Notes under the pieces: generated by a model
What the model was told of the DNA's origin: nothing
The model's database searches: none
Seen by the model: the letters and a program-made list of their open reading frames with translations, nothing else
Program-made: the position numbers and the translations under genes
Part shown: piece after piece, positions 35,196 to 43,563 of the stretch
How positions within the stretch are numbered: position 1 is the first letter of the stretch
Layout: each line of letters begins with the position of its first letter
Assembly: GCA_041660925.1 (NCBI GenBank)
Contig: JBAZVI010000007.1
Coordinates: 204,859 to 268,858, forward strand
Length of the DNA: 64,000 nt
Direction: 5' to 3'
Source of the DNA: Elusimicrobiota bacterium
Lineage (GTDB): Bacteria > Elusimicrobiota > Elusimicrobia > UBA1565

Positions 35196-36623
35196 CTACG
35201 CTTTGGGCAGGACGACGGTGAAAGTCGAGCCTTTTCCGAGGACGCTCTCGACGGCGACGGTGCCGCCCAGCGCCTCGACGGCGGAACGGACGATGTGCAG
35301 TCCCAGACCCGCGCCGGGGATGCGCGACTCGCCGGCGCGGTCGAACTTCTCGAAGATCTTCGGCAGGTGTTCCGGAGCGATGCCGCGGCCGGTGTCGGCC
35401 ACGCGAAAGAAGACGCGGCGCGCGTCGACCTCGACGCTCACGCGGATCTCGCCGCCCTCGGGAGTGTACTTCACGGCGTTGGAGACCAGGTTCGCGGCGA
35501 CGCGGCGCAGCGGCTCCTCATCGCCGCGCAGGCTCGCCTGCGCGAGCTTGCCGACGAGCAGGCGCACGCCCTTGGCCTCGGCCGCGGGCGTGAAGAGTCG
35601 GACGGTCTCGGCGACGATGTCGTCGATCCGGGCGAGCCCGCCGGGCGCCTCGGCGCGGGGACGTCCGGCGCGGAAGAGCGCGAGCGCGTTGGCCAGCGAG
35701 GCCTCCATGCGCCGCACGGCGGAGCCCATGGTCCGCACCGCCTCCTCCCCCCTCTCCCCCGAGGGGAAGCGGCCCTCTTCGAGAAGACCGATGTAGGCCT
35801 TGAGCCCGCCGAGGGGATTGTTGAGTTCGTGGGTGAGGGTGTGGAGCATGTCCTCGCGGAACTGCATGAGGTCGCGCAGGCTCCCCGTCATCGCGTTGAA
35901 GCGCACGGCGAGAAGGCGGACCTCCTCGGGGCCGCGCACCGCGGCCGAGGCGTCGAGCCGCCCGCGGCCGACCTCGTCGGCGGCGGCGGCGAGCGCGCTC
36001 AGCGGCCGGCTCAGGCGCCAGGCGAAGAGGAGCGCGGCGAGGATGCCGAGGAAGCCGAAGAACGCTCCGAGCCCCAAGGTGCGCAGGAGCAGCGGCCGCA
36101 GGGCGCGGGAGATCGCGGCGTCGAGCGCCGCGGCGTCGAAGCCGAGCCTCAGCTCGGCGCCGAGGGGACCCGCCGCACCCCCCGGCACGGGCCGAGAGGA
36201 GGCCGACTCGCGGCCCGCGCCGAGGGGACCCGCCGCACCCCCCGGCACGGGCCGAGAGGAGGCCGACTCGCGGCCCGCTCCCTGCTCGATGCCGCGGACC
36301 TCGATCGCCTTGCCCGTCATGCGCAGGCCCGGACTCGGCTCACCGATGCGCGCGGAGTGCGAGCCCCAGAGCGCCTCGGCGTAGACGAGCTCCGGGTGCT
36401 CGCGCTTGAGGAACATGAGATAGCTGACGGCCATGAGCTCGTCGCGGGCGGCGACGGCCTCGCCGGTGACGCGGGCCGCGCCCTCGAGCAGGGCGGTGAG
36501 GCGTTCGTCGGACTGGCGTTCGAGCGCCCTGCGCTGGACGCGCAGGACGGAGAGGACGGTGCCGGCGAGCAGCGCGACGACGAGCGCGCCGACGCCGAGC
36601 GCGAGCTGGATCCTCAGCTTCAA
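35196..36623 (-). CDS. Sensor histidine kinase
   Basis: 475 residues from a TTG at 36623 that overlaps the previous stop (TTGA) and follows GGAGGCGCG. Helix 1 at about 5-27, an extracytoplasmic sensor region, helix 2 at about 178-202, HAMP, HisKA with His265 in LTHELNNPLGG, and HATPase (NLVSNAVKYTPEGG, DTGRGIAPEHLPKIFEKF, GAGLGLHIV). The sensor region contains a perfect tandem duplication of 20 residues (117-136 and 137-156, GRESASSRPVPGGAAGPLGA). It lies inside the surface operon, whose first gene is a receiver protein, so they probably form a two-component pair controlling surface-fibre production or assembly. Confidence 0.93.
   Translation of the reverse strand: MKLRIQLALGVGALVVALLAGTVLSVLRVQRRALERQSDERLTALLEGAARVTGEAVAARDELMAVSYLMFLKREHPELVYAEALWGSHSARIGEPSPGLRMTGKAIEVRGIEQGAGRESASSRPVPGGAAGPLGAGRESASSRPVPGGAAGPLGAELRLGFDAAALDAAISRALRPLLLRTLGLGAFFGFLGILAALLFAWRLSRPLSALAAAADEVGRGRLDASAAVRGPEEVRLLAVRFNAMTGSLRDLMQFREDMLHTLTHELNNPLGGLKAYIGLLEEGRFPSGERGEEAVRTMGSAVRRMEASLANALALFRAGRPRAEAPGGLARIDDIVAETVRLFTPAAEAKGVRLLVGKLAQASLRGDEEPLRRVAANLVSNAVKYTPEGGEIRVSVEVDARRVFFRVADTGRGIAPEHLPKIFEKFDRAGESRIPGAGLGLHIVRSAVEALGGTVAVESVLGKGSTFTVVLPKA
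36157..36278. repeat. Perfect 60-bp tandem repeat in the kinase sensor domain
   Basis: Bases 36157-36218 recur exactly at 36217-36278 (60-base period). In-frame (20 codons). The unit resembles the palindromic insertion elements at 38608-38652 and 54608-54652 (shared GGGGACCCGCC, then CGAGAGGAG). Confidence 0.9.
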
Positions 36624-38671
36624 CGCGCCTCCTCCAGGACGCGGCGCAGGGCGTTGGCCGCTTCCACGTTGCCGGGGTCGCCGCGCAGGATCTCCTCGAA
36701 GGCCGCCTTGGCCTCGGCGAAGTCGCGGCGGGTGAAGGCGTCGACGCCGCGCTGGTAGAGGGCGCGGGCTTCGGCCTCGGTGATGGTCGCCGGTGCCGCG
36801 GAGGAAGCGGGAGCAGGCGCCGGAGCGGGAGCCGCGGCGGCCCGGCGTCGTTCGGGCACGCTCAGCCCGCGCCGGCGCAGGACGAGCTCGATGGTGTTCA
36901 TGTAGCCCTTGATCTCGTCGCGCACGCTCGGGCTCTTCTCGTACTCGTGAGCGTTGCGCCAGGCTTCGTAAGCGCGCGGATAGTCCTTCATCGCGAAGTA
37001 GGCGGTACCGAGGTCCTCCCAGGCCGCCGCGTCGCTCGGGTTCTCGGCGAGCGCGCCCCGCGCCGCCTCGACGGCGTCGTCGTAGCGGCGCTCGCGGATG
37101 GCCCGCTCGGCCTGCGCGAGCCAGCCGGCCTCGACGACGGGCTTCGTCTCCTCCGAGACGGGCATGCGCTTGCGGCCGGTGACGCGCTCGAGCTGGGTCA
37201 GGAAGGCGTCGAGCTCCTTGTCCTTCGGCTCGAGCCGGACCGCCTCGGCGGCCCCCTCGACCGCCTTCTGGTCCTCGCCTGCGAGGTAGGCGAGCAGACC
37301 GCGATGCAGGGCGGCCTGCGCCGGCTTCGTCTGGTAGTCGGTGAGCTCGGGGTACTGCTGGGCGATGAAGTTGAGGCGGCTGAAGTGCCCGAGCACGGCC
37401 GGGTCCGAGGGTGCGATGGCGAGCGCCGAGGTCATCTTCTCGGAGGCCTCGCGGAAGCGGGCGACGCGCTCGAGCCCGTTGGTCTGCGCGAGCCGCTCGT
37501 CGAGCACCGCCCTCTGGGTCAGCGAGAGACCTCTCGCGTCCGCCTGGATCACCGCGGGCGCCGTGCCGCTCTTGAGCTGGCGCATCGCCTCGAGCACCAT
37601 CTCGAGCGACTCCTCCTGGTCGGTCGTGCGGCCGAAGCGGAAGCCCACGGCGACCCGGTGGCTGCCGGAGGTCGAGGACACCGTGCGCAGCGGGATTCCG
37701 AAGCCGTAGTCGACCGTCAGCCGCCGCGTCCGGAATGAGACGCCCATGCAGAGCTGGGCGAAATCGCGCGAACCCAGGTCGAGGCCGCCGCGCAGGCCGA
37801 ACTCGCCGACGAAGAGCTTGGGGAACCAGCGCTCGGCGCCGACCGCGAGGCTCTGGTCGCGCGTGCCGGTGGGCGCGCGGCGCGTCTCGATCTGCGCGCT
37901 GAGGTGCGAGACGAGGCTGCCGTAGTCGAGACCCACGCGCAGGGCCATGGGCACGGTATCGCGGTCCGAAGAACTGAAGGCGACGTTCGGCTGCAGCACA
38001 TGCGCGAGCTGCGCGCCGAGCGTGAAGTGGCGGGCGAAGCGGTAGAGCGCGCCCAGGTCGGCGTCGAGCGCCCCGCGGCTGCGGGTCCCGCTCAGGACGG
38101 GGTCGGGCCGGCCGGAGCGGCCGATGTCGTTGGCGATGACCGCGTTCGACGCCTCCGGGAAGGAGCCGAAGGAGCGCTGGAGGTACCTGGGCGCGGCGCC
38201 GAGGAAGAGCTCGCCTCCGGCGTCGGGCTTCCAGGCGCTGCGGCCGTAGGCGAGGGCGAAGCTCTGCTCCCGGTAGAGGGAGCTGTTCAGGGAGAAGCTC
38301 TCCCAGGCGGCGGCGAGCGTGCCCCGGCGGCCCTCCTCGAGCGGGTGCGCGTAGCCGAGGAAGGAGCTGCCGAGCTGGGAGTTGTCGGTCAGTCCGACGA
38401 AGTGCGCGGTGTAGGCGGCCCCGAACTGGGGCCGCTCCAGGCGGCCCAGCCCCGCCGGGTTGTAGTGCACGGCATAGACGTCGTCGGCGATGGCGACGAA
38501 AGCGTCGCCCATGCCCGGGGCGCGGCCGCCGGCGCCGAGGTCCTCGAAAGCGGCGCGCGCGGTCGCGGCGAGCGCGCAGACGAGCAGGGCGGCGAGCCAT
38601 GCGCTCACTCCGGGGGCCCACCCAGGACCCCGGAGTGCGGCGCGAAAGGAGAACGCCGGCGCGCTCGTCAC
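36620..38671 (-). CDS. PorV-like outer-membrane barrel protein with C-terminal TPR repeats
   Basis: 683 residues. GTG start overlapping the previous stop (GTGA). A signal segment at about 24-41 (AWLAALLVCALAATARA) is followed by AFEDLGAGGRAPGMGDAFVA and DVYAVHYNPAGL, the N-terminal signature of PorV/UPF0164/FadL-like barrels ('G-x-RA-x-MG-x-A', 'NPAG'). A beta-rich barrel extends to about 345 (ending VAVGFRFGR). The C-terminal half is helical with TPRs (GLLAYLAGEDQKAVEGAAEAVRLEPKD, YDDAVEAARGALAENPSDAAAWEDLGTAYF, FAEAKAAFEEILRGDPGN). The PorV of type 9 secretion carries cargo with C-terminal signals; here a cargo-like protein is encoded just upstream. The extra leader of about 22 residues comes from a palindromic repeat. 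Confidence 0.82.
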   Translation of the reverse strand: MTSAPAFSFRAALRGPGWAPGVSAWLAALLVCALAATARAAFEDLGAGGRAPGMGDAFVAIADDVYAVHYNPAGLGRLERPQFGAAYTAHFVGLTDNSQLGSSFLGYAHPLEEGRRGTLAAAWESFSLNSSLYREQSFALAYGRSAWKPDAGGELFLGAAPRYLQRSFGSFPEASNAVIANDIGRSGRPDPVLSGTRSRGALDADLGALYRFARHFTLGAQLAHVLQPNVAFSSSDRDTVPMALRVGLDYGSLVSHLSAQIETRRAPTGTRDQSLAVGAERWFPKLFVGEFGLRGGLDLGSRDFAQLCMGVSFRTRRLTVDYGFGIPLRTVSSTSGSHRVAVGFRFGRTTDQEESLEMVLEAMRQLKSGTAPAVIQADARGLSLTQRAVLDERLAQTNGLERVARFREASEKMTSALAIAPSDPAVLGHFSRLNFIAQQYPELTDYQTKPAQAALHRGLLAYLAGEDQKAVEGAAEAVRLEPKDKELDAFLTQLERVTGRKRMPVSEETKPVVEAGWLAQAERAIRERRYDDAVEAARGALAENPSDAAAWEDLGTAYFAMKDYPRAYEAWRNAHEYEKSPSVRDEIKGYMNTIELVLRRRGLSVPERRRAAAAPAPAPAPASSAAPATITEAEARALYQRGVDAFTRRDFAEAKAAFEEILRGDPGNVEAANALRRVLEEAR
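38608..38652. repeat. Coding-region palindromic element, copy at PorV-like start
   Basis: CTCCGGGG (38608-38615), 12 bases, CCCCGGAG (38628-38635), then GCGGCGCGAAAGGAGAACG. It forms the extra N-terminal codons of the PorV-like protein. Identical geometry and near-identical sequence recur at 54608-54652. Confidence 0.75.
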
Positions 38672-40944
38672 CGGATCACCACCACCGTGCCGTTGAAGAC
38701 CTTCCCCTCGGCGCGGATCTGATAGACGTAGACGCCCCCGTCGACGACGCGGCCGCCGGCCCTGCCGTCCCAGAGCAGGCTGTTGGCGACGGGACCGGAG
38801 CGCATCTCGGAGACGAAGGCGCCTCGCATGTCGAAGACCTTGCCCTCATAGCCCGAGTCGCGCGGATTATCGAAGACGAAGACGACGGTGTCGTTGAGGC
38901 CGTCCCCGTTGGGAGTGAGCGCCTTGTTCGTGATGTTGGAAACGTCGAAGCTGAACGCGGCGTCGCGCACGATGGTGCGCACCTGGTAGCCGCCCGGCAT
39001 CGAGGAGAGCACGCGCACCGTCTGCTCGGCGGGGTCGACGGACCCGTAAAGCTTCACGAAGTCGCGCCCGTCGTCCCAGTAGGCGCCCAGCCGGCTCGTC
39101 GCATCCTGCGCCGAGACCGCGGGGCCGGGCGTCGGCAGGGCGAGCGCGCCCGCGGCGCTCGGCACGACCACGCCGCCGGCGACCTCATAGCGCAGGCTCA
39201 CCTCGGTGCGCGTCTCGGGCAGGCGGAAGTTCGGCAGGGAGGTCTTCGCCGGCGTCGTGAAGGCGTCGAAGCGCACCGACTTGACCACGCGGCCGCCCAG
39301 GTCGCCGGGCTGCTCGTCGGCCCGCACGAGGACCGGCTTCCCCCCCGCGACGAGGGAAGCGGCGATGTCGGCGGGGACGCGCAGGCGCGACACCCCGTCC
39401 GGCGCGACCGCGTAGAGGTCCCCGCGCGTGTCCACGGCCATCGCATAGCCGTTGGGCCCGCTGTACCCGTCGACCGGCACGACCTTGAAGAAATACGGCG
39501 TGTCGGCGAGGGGGAGCGCGACGTCGAGGTGCTCGGCGGCCGCGTTCGTCGATCCGACGAGCGTCCAGCCGGCGCGCACGATGCCCGTGGCGCGGTAGAC
39601 GTCGTAGCGCAGGAGCTCCCAGCCGTCCGGGGGCGCGCTCCGGAAGGAGGAGCCGTCGTCGCTCGAGAGCACCGGGGACCAGCGCACGCGCGCGGACACC
39701 GGCCCGAGGAGCTCGAGGCCCAGTCCGGCCGCGGTGAGCGGCGGAAGGTCGAGCACCACGGCCGTGCCGACCCCCACCGAGTAGGTCTCCCCGTTCGAGC
39801 GGGCGAAGAGCTGGAAGTACTGGGTCGCGTCGAGCGCCAGCCCGCCCTCCGCGTGCGCGGAGAAGGCCGCGCTCGAGCGCGAGAGGGCGCCGCCCGCGAG
39901 GACCGCGCCGGCCGGATAGCCCGCGCCGTCGGCCGGCGCGTCCGTGATGGGGTTCGTGCTCATGAGCACGAGCACGCCCGCGAAGTCCGCGAAGACGGGG
40001 TCGTCCCAGGTGAGCGCGACGCGGTGCGCCCAGGGGTCGGCGCTGGCGACGAGGTTGGAGACGGGCATGACGCCGCCGGAACCCCGCGTGCGCGTAGCCA
40101 GAAGGGTCGTGAAGTTGAAGTCGTCCTGCCAGTTCAGGCTGCCGAGCCGGAAGTAGTAGGTCGTGGCCGGCACGAGGTTGCGCACGGTCAGCGTCACGGC
40201 CGTGCCGCCGGGCGTCGAGGTCGAGTACAGCGTCCCGCCCGGGAGCGCGGCGCCGAAGTCGGTCGAGGAGGCGTGCAGGCGGTAGCCCTCGGCGCCGGAG
40301 GCGGGCAGCGCCCAGGTGATGGTGATGCTCGTCGCGTAGACGGCGCTGAGCACGGGCGAGGCCGGGGTGTCGGCCCAGGTCGAGGAGTCCTCCTGGTCGG
40401 AGGTCTCGGCCAGGGCCTTGCGCACGTCGCCGAGATAGACGCGGGCGAAGTAGGTGGTGTTGGCCTCCAGGCCCGTGAGGACCAGGCCCTGCGGCGAGCC
40501 GGCCGCGCAGGCCGTGGGGATCTCGAGCTTGAAGACGGTCGGGTCGAAGGCGTGCGCGGGCTCGGAGGAGTAGTCGACGCGCCAGACCCCCGCGACGACG
40601 TCGCCGAGGAGGCCGTCGATCCCCGGCGCCGTCCAGGAGAGCTCGAGCGTCCCGGTGGACTTCGTGACGACGGCGAGCGCGGTGACGCTGCCGGGCTGGG
40701 GGACGAGCGGGACGAGGCCGGTCTGCAGGCGGAAGCCGCCGCCGCTGAAGGTCGAGACGGAGGTCTCGCCGACGGCGTTGGCGAGGCCGAACCCGGCGGA
40801 GGCGAGCAGCGTTCCGCCGCCGGTCGCCGCGGAGCGCGGGATCGCGAGCGTCCCGCCGTCGAGCTTGCCGCCGGCCGAGGCGGAGAGGGCGCAGAAGACC
40901 CCGAGGAGGGCCGAGAGCAGCGCCTTCCCCGGGAGGCTCTTCAT
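38668..40944 (-). CDS. Exported fibronectin-III protein with T9SS type-B-like C-terminal domain
   Basis: 758 residues with a signal peptide (ALLSALLGVFCALSASAGG). A short N-terminal region (GGGFRLQTGLVP) and several fibronectin type III-like domains (ELSWTAPG, TYFARVYLGD, ITITWALPASGAEGYRL, TYYFRLGSLNW, ALTWDDP) cover about 90-560. The last 90 residues carry NKALTPNGDGLND, VFDMRGAFV, LWDGRAGG and GGVYVYQIRAEGKVFNGTVVVIR, the layout of gliding-motility/CHU-type C-terminal domains (type B T9SS signal, FlgD-like fold). So it is likely anchored or secreted through an outer-membrane route with the PorV-like protein encoded next to it (4-base overlap). Starts one base after the receiver gene. Confidence 0.85.
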   Translation of the reverse strand: MKSLPGKALLSALLGVFCALSASAGGKLDGGTLAIPRSAATGGGTLLASAGFGLANAVGETSVSTFSGGGFRLQTGLVPLVPQPGSVTALAVVTKSTGTLELSWTAPGIDGLLGDVVAGVWRVDYSSEPAHAFDPTVFKLEIPTACAAGSPQGLVLTGLEANTTYFARVYLGDVRKALAETSDQEDSSTWADTPASPVLSAVYATSITITWALPASGAEGYRLHASSTDFGAALPGGTLYSTSTPGGTAVTLTVRNLVPATTYYFRLGSLNWQDDFNFTTLLATRTRGSGGVMPVSNLVASADPWAHRVALTWDDPVFADFAGVLVLMSTNPITDAPADGAGYPAGAVLAGGALSRSSAAFSAHAEGGLALDATQYFQLFARSNGETYSVGVGTAVVLDLPPLTAAGLGLELLGPVSARVRWSPVLSSDDGSSFRSAPPDGWELLRYDVYRATGIVRAGWTLVGSTNAAAEHLDVALPLADTPYFFKVVPVDGYSGPNGYAMAVDTRGDLYAVAPDGVSRLRVPADIAASLVAGGKPVLVRADEQPGDLGGRVVKSVRFDAFTTPAKTSLPNFRLPETRTEVSLRYEVAGGVVVPSAAGALALPTPGPAVSAQDATSRLGAYWDDGRDFVKLYGSVDPAEQTVRVLSSMPGGYQVRTIVRDAAFSFDVSNITNKALTPNGDGLNDTVVFVFDNPRDSGYEGKVFDMRGAFVSEMRSGPVANSLLWDGRAGGRVVDGGVYVYQIRAEGKVFNGTVVVIR

Positions 40945-40945
40945 G

Positions 40946-41329
40946 TCAGGAGGGCTTCGCCGAGATGCGCAGGAGCGCGCGGATGCGCGCGACGAGGACC
41001 TTGGAGGCGATGGGCTTGAGCAGGTAGTCGTCGGCGCCGAGGTCCAGCCCCGAGACGCGGTCCGCGGTCTCGCGCGCCTGCCCGCTCAGGATGACGACCG
41101 GGATGTGGCGCGTCGTCCCGCCGCTCTTCAGGACTCGGCAGACTTCGAAGCCGGTGGTGTCGGGCAGGTGGATGTCGAGCAGGACGAGGTCGGGCTTCTC
41201 CGCGGCGGCCAGCGCGAGGCCCCGGGCGCCGTCGCCGGCCTGCAGCAGCTCGAAGCCCTCCTGCCGGAGGACCTCCTGCAGGGCGCTCTGGATGATGGGG
41301 TCGTCTTCGATGAGCAGGATCCGGTACAT
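40946..41329 (-). CDS. Receiver-only response regulator leading the surface operon
   Basis: 127 residues from the ATG at 41329, which follows GGAGGGAAA. Complete receiver: LLIEDD, phospho-acceptor Asp52 in LLDIHLP, Ser in LSGQ, Lys in YLLKPI. No output domain. First gene of the six-gene operon that holds a histidine kinase; it may be that kinase's partner, passing the signal by protein-protein contact. Its leader contains a perfect inverted repeat. Confidence 0.9.
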   Translation of the reverse strand: MYRILLIEDDPIIQSALQEVLRQEGFELLQAGDGARGLALAAAEKPDLVLLDIHLPDTTGFEVCRVLKSGGTTRHIPVVILSGQARETADRVSGLDLGADDYLLKPIASKVLVARIRALLRISAKPS

Positions 41330-41361
41330 TTTCCCTCCGGTTCTTATCGCGCGAACGTCCA

Positions 41362-41461
41362 ACACTTACCTCATAAGTGTACCCTCGGCATGTAACAAGA
41401 ATTATTCATATAGGTAATGCCTATGTAACATCAATTAATTAAAATTATTTATTGTTATAAT
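41362..41461. promoter_or_regulatory. AT-rich divergent regulatory region with inverted and direct repeats
   Basis: Bases 41366-41486 are strikingly AT-rich in a GC-rich window. Perfect inverted repeat ACACTTA-CCTCA-TAAGTGT (41362-41380); two direct ATGTAACA repeats (41390-41397 and 41423-41430) 33 bases apart, about three helical turns; ATAGG-TAATG-CCTAT between them. TATAAT at 41456-41461 points toward the OmpR-type regulator. It separates that gene from the surface operon and is a natural operator region. Confidence 0.65.
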
Positions 41462-41486
41462 GGTTTTATCGAGCTTGTATTATTAA

Positions 41487-42173
41487 ATGGCACATAGAAT
41501 CCTATTGGTTGGAGAAGCTATTTTATGGGCCGAGACCCTCTCGGCGGAATATTCCGCCTGGAACCTCATCGTGGACCGGGCGGAGACCGGCAACGAAGCG
41601 CTTGCCGCGCTTAAAGACCCGCCCGACCTCGTCCTGCTGGGCCTCGACCTCCCGGACATGAGCGGCCTCGCCTGCCTCAAGGCCCTGCGGCAGACCGAAC
41701 CCGGCCGCGAGCTGCCCGTCATCATGGTCGCCGCGCGCCGCGGCGAGGCCGAGACCGCCGAGGCCTTCGACTGGGGCGCCGACGACTTCGCGGCGCTCGA
41801 CTGCGAGCCGACCGAGCGCGTCGCGCGCGTGCGCGCCGTGCTGCGCCGCCGCTTCGAGCGCGAGGAATCCGTCGGGCGGGCCATGTCGGTCGGGCCGGTG
41901 TCCCTCGACCCCGCGCGCCACGAATGCCGGGTGCGCGGCCGCCTCGTCGCGCTGCGGCCCCGCGAGTTCGAGCTGCTCGAGATCCTCATGCGCAAGGCGG
42001 GCCGCGTCCTCAGCCGCTCCTACCTCCTCGAGACGGTCTGGGGCATGAGCCGCCGGGCGGAGACCCGCGCGGTGGACGTCGGCGTCAGCCGCCTGCGCGC
42101 GGCCCTCGGCCGCCGTGCGGGGACCTGGCTGGAGACCGTCGAGCGCTTCGGGTACCGCTTCAGGACCGAATAG
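41487..42173 (+). CDS. OmpR-type DNA-binding regulator with degenerate receiver
   Basis: 228 residues. The N-terminal domain is receiver-like but lacks the chemistry: the acidic pair is GE (ILLVGEA), the phospho-acceptor position is Gly52 (LVLLGLDLPDMSG) and the conserved Lys is missing (DDFAALDCEP). The C-terminal winged helix is normal (LRPREFELLEILMRKAGRVLSRSYLLETVWG, then VDVGVSRLRAALGR and ERFGYRF). It should bind DNA without standard phosphorylation. It is divergent from the surface operon across an AT-rich repeat-bearing region, so it is the obvious candidate to control it. Confidence 0.9.
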   Translation: MAHRILLVGEAILWAETLSAEYSAWNLIVDRAETGNEALAALKDPPDLVLLGLDLPDMSGLACLKALRQTEPGRELPVIMVAARRGEAETAEAFDWGADDFAALDCEPTERVARVRAVLRRRFEREESVGRAMSVGPVSLDPARHECRVRGRLVALRPREFELLEILMRKAGRVLSRSYLLETVWGMSRRAETRAVDVGVSRLRAALGRRAGTWLETVERFGYRFRTE

Positions 42174-42196
42174 GGGCGCCCGCCGCCGCTCCACTC

Positions 42197-42235
42197 GGCG
42201 CCTGACACCCGGCACCCCGGGCGTGTCTGGCACCG
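42197..42235. repeat. Imperfect palindrome (CCTGACAC...GTGTCTGG)
   Basis: CCTGACAC (42201-42208) and GTGTCTGG (42223-42230) pair with one mismatch around a C/G-rich loop. Its GGCGCCTG start resembles the GGTGCCTG ends of the inverted repeat at 47983-48067. Otherwise 42174-42294 holds nothing I can name. Confidence 0.4.
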
Positions 42236-42294
42236 CCGTCGATGGGCGGCGGACGCATTCCCACCTCTCGATTCCCCCTTTCCCCTCCAAGAGG

Positions 42295-42300
42295 TATAAT
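42295..42300 (+). promoter_or_regulatory. -10 box (TATAAT) of ackA, leaderless arrangement
   Basis: Perfect TATAAT ending nine bases before the ackA ATG; no Shine-Dalgarno in between. Confidence 0.7.
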
Positions 42301-42309
42301 CCCCTCACT

Positions 42310-43563
42310 ATGAACGTCCTCGTCCTGAATTGCGGCTCTTCCTCCCTTAAATTCCAGATCATCCAGACCGACGACAAGCTCGTCGCCTCGGATTCCGACC
42401 GCTGCTTCGCCCGCGGTCTCGTCGAGCTCGCCGGCCAGCGCACCATGGTGACGCTGCAGGCCGAGGACAAGCCGGCGACGAAGGAGAACGTCCCCCTCAA
42501 CGACCATCACGCGGCCATCGAACACATCCTCAAGTGGGTGGTCGCGCCCCAGACGGGCCTCTCCGAGATCAAGTCCCTCTCCGACCTGCACGCCGTCGGC
42601 CACCGCGTGGTCCACGGCGGCGAGGAGTTCCAGGCCTCCGCCCTCATCGACGCCGCCGTGGTCAAGGCCATCGAGGCCTGCATCGACATCGCTCCGCTGC
42701 ACAACCCGCCGAACCTCAAGGGCATCCGCGCCGCCCAGGACGCCCTCGGCCCCACGATCCCGCAGGTCGCGGTCTTCGACACGGCCTTCCACGCGACGAT
42801 GCCCGAGACCTCGTACATCTACGCCATCCCCTACGACTTCTACGTGCGCCACAAGATCCGCCGCTACGGCTTCCACGGGACCTCGCACCGCTACGTGGCC
42901 TGGCGCTACCAGAAGCTCATGAACCTGCCCGAGGACAAGGTCAACATCATCACCCTCCACCTCGGCAACGGCTGTTCGGCCTGCGCGATCAAGGGCGGGA
43001 AGTCCTACACCACCTCGATGGGCCTCACCCCGCTCGAGGGCCTCGTCATGGGCACGCGCTCGGGCGACATCGACCCCTCGATCTGCGCCTTCATCGCCGA
43101 CAAGGAAGGGCTCAACCACTCCGAGATCGACACGATCCTCAACAAGAAATCCGGCCTGCTCGGCGTCTCCGGCTTCAGCAACGACATGCGCGAGCTCCTG
43201 TCGAAGGAGTCCTCCGCCGACGGCAAGCGCGCGCGCCTGGCCGTCGACCTCTTCTGCCACCGCATCAAGCGCTACATCGGCTCCTACTTCGCCGAGATGG
43301 GCGGGGCCGACGCGGTGGTCTTCACCGGCGGCATCGGCGAGCGCTCGGCGCCCGTGCGCAAGCGCATCCTCGAGGGCCTCGAGTGCCTCGACCTGCTGCT
43401 CGACACGAGCGCCAACGACCACGTCTCCCCCGGGGAAGCGGTCCGCATCACGCGCCCCGACGCGAAGCTCCACGCGTGGGTCATCCCCACCAACGAGGAG
43501 CTCATGATCGCGCGCGACACCTATCACGTCGTGCGCGAGCGCCACCCCAGCGCCGCGCGGTGA
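42310..43563 (+). CDS. ackA: Acetate kinase
   Basis: 417 residues. VLNCGSSSLKFQII at the N-terminus (phosphate-binding), VGHRVVHGGEEF, VFDTAFHATMPE, FHGTSHRY, LHLGNGCSACAI, MGTRSGDIDPS and VVFTGGIGERS are the AckA motifs in order. Catalyses acetyl phosphate + ADP to acetate + ATP; no phosphotransacetylase is in the window. Length is slightly above the usual 400. The next gene starts within its stop codon. Confidence 0.97.
   Translation: MNVLVLNCGSSSLKFQIIQTDDKLVASDSDRCFARGLVELAGQRTMVTLQAEDKPATKENVPLNDHHAAIEHILKWVVAPQTGLSEIKSLSDLHAVGHRVVHGGEEFQASALIDAAVVKAIEACIDIAPLHNPPNLKGIRAAQDALGPTIPQVAVFDTAFHATMPETSYIYAIPYDFYVRHKIRRYGFHGTSHRYVAWRYQKLMNLPEDKVNIITLHLGNGCSACAIKGGKSYTTSMGLTPLEGLVMGTRSGDIDPSICAFIADKEGLNHSEIDTILNKKSGLLGVSGFSNDMRELLSKESSADGKRARLAVDLFCHRIKRYIGSYFAEMGGADAVVFTGGIGERSAPVRKRILEGLECLDLLLDTSANDHVSPGEAVRITRPDAKLHAWVIPTNEELMIARDTYHVVRERHPSAAR

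Noticed and set aside
35196..38621. 1141-residue kinase with a long N-terminal extension
   Set aside because: The extension is a shadow of the PorV/TPR gene in another frame. The TTG at 36623 with GGAGG and the TTGA overlap is the natural start.
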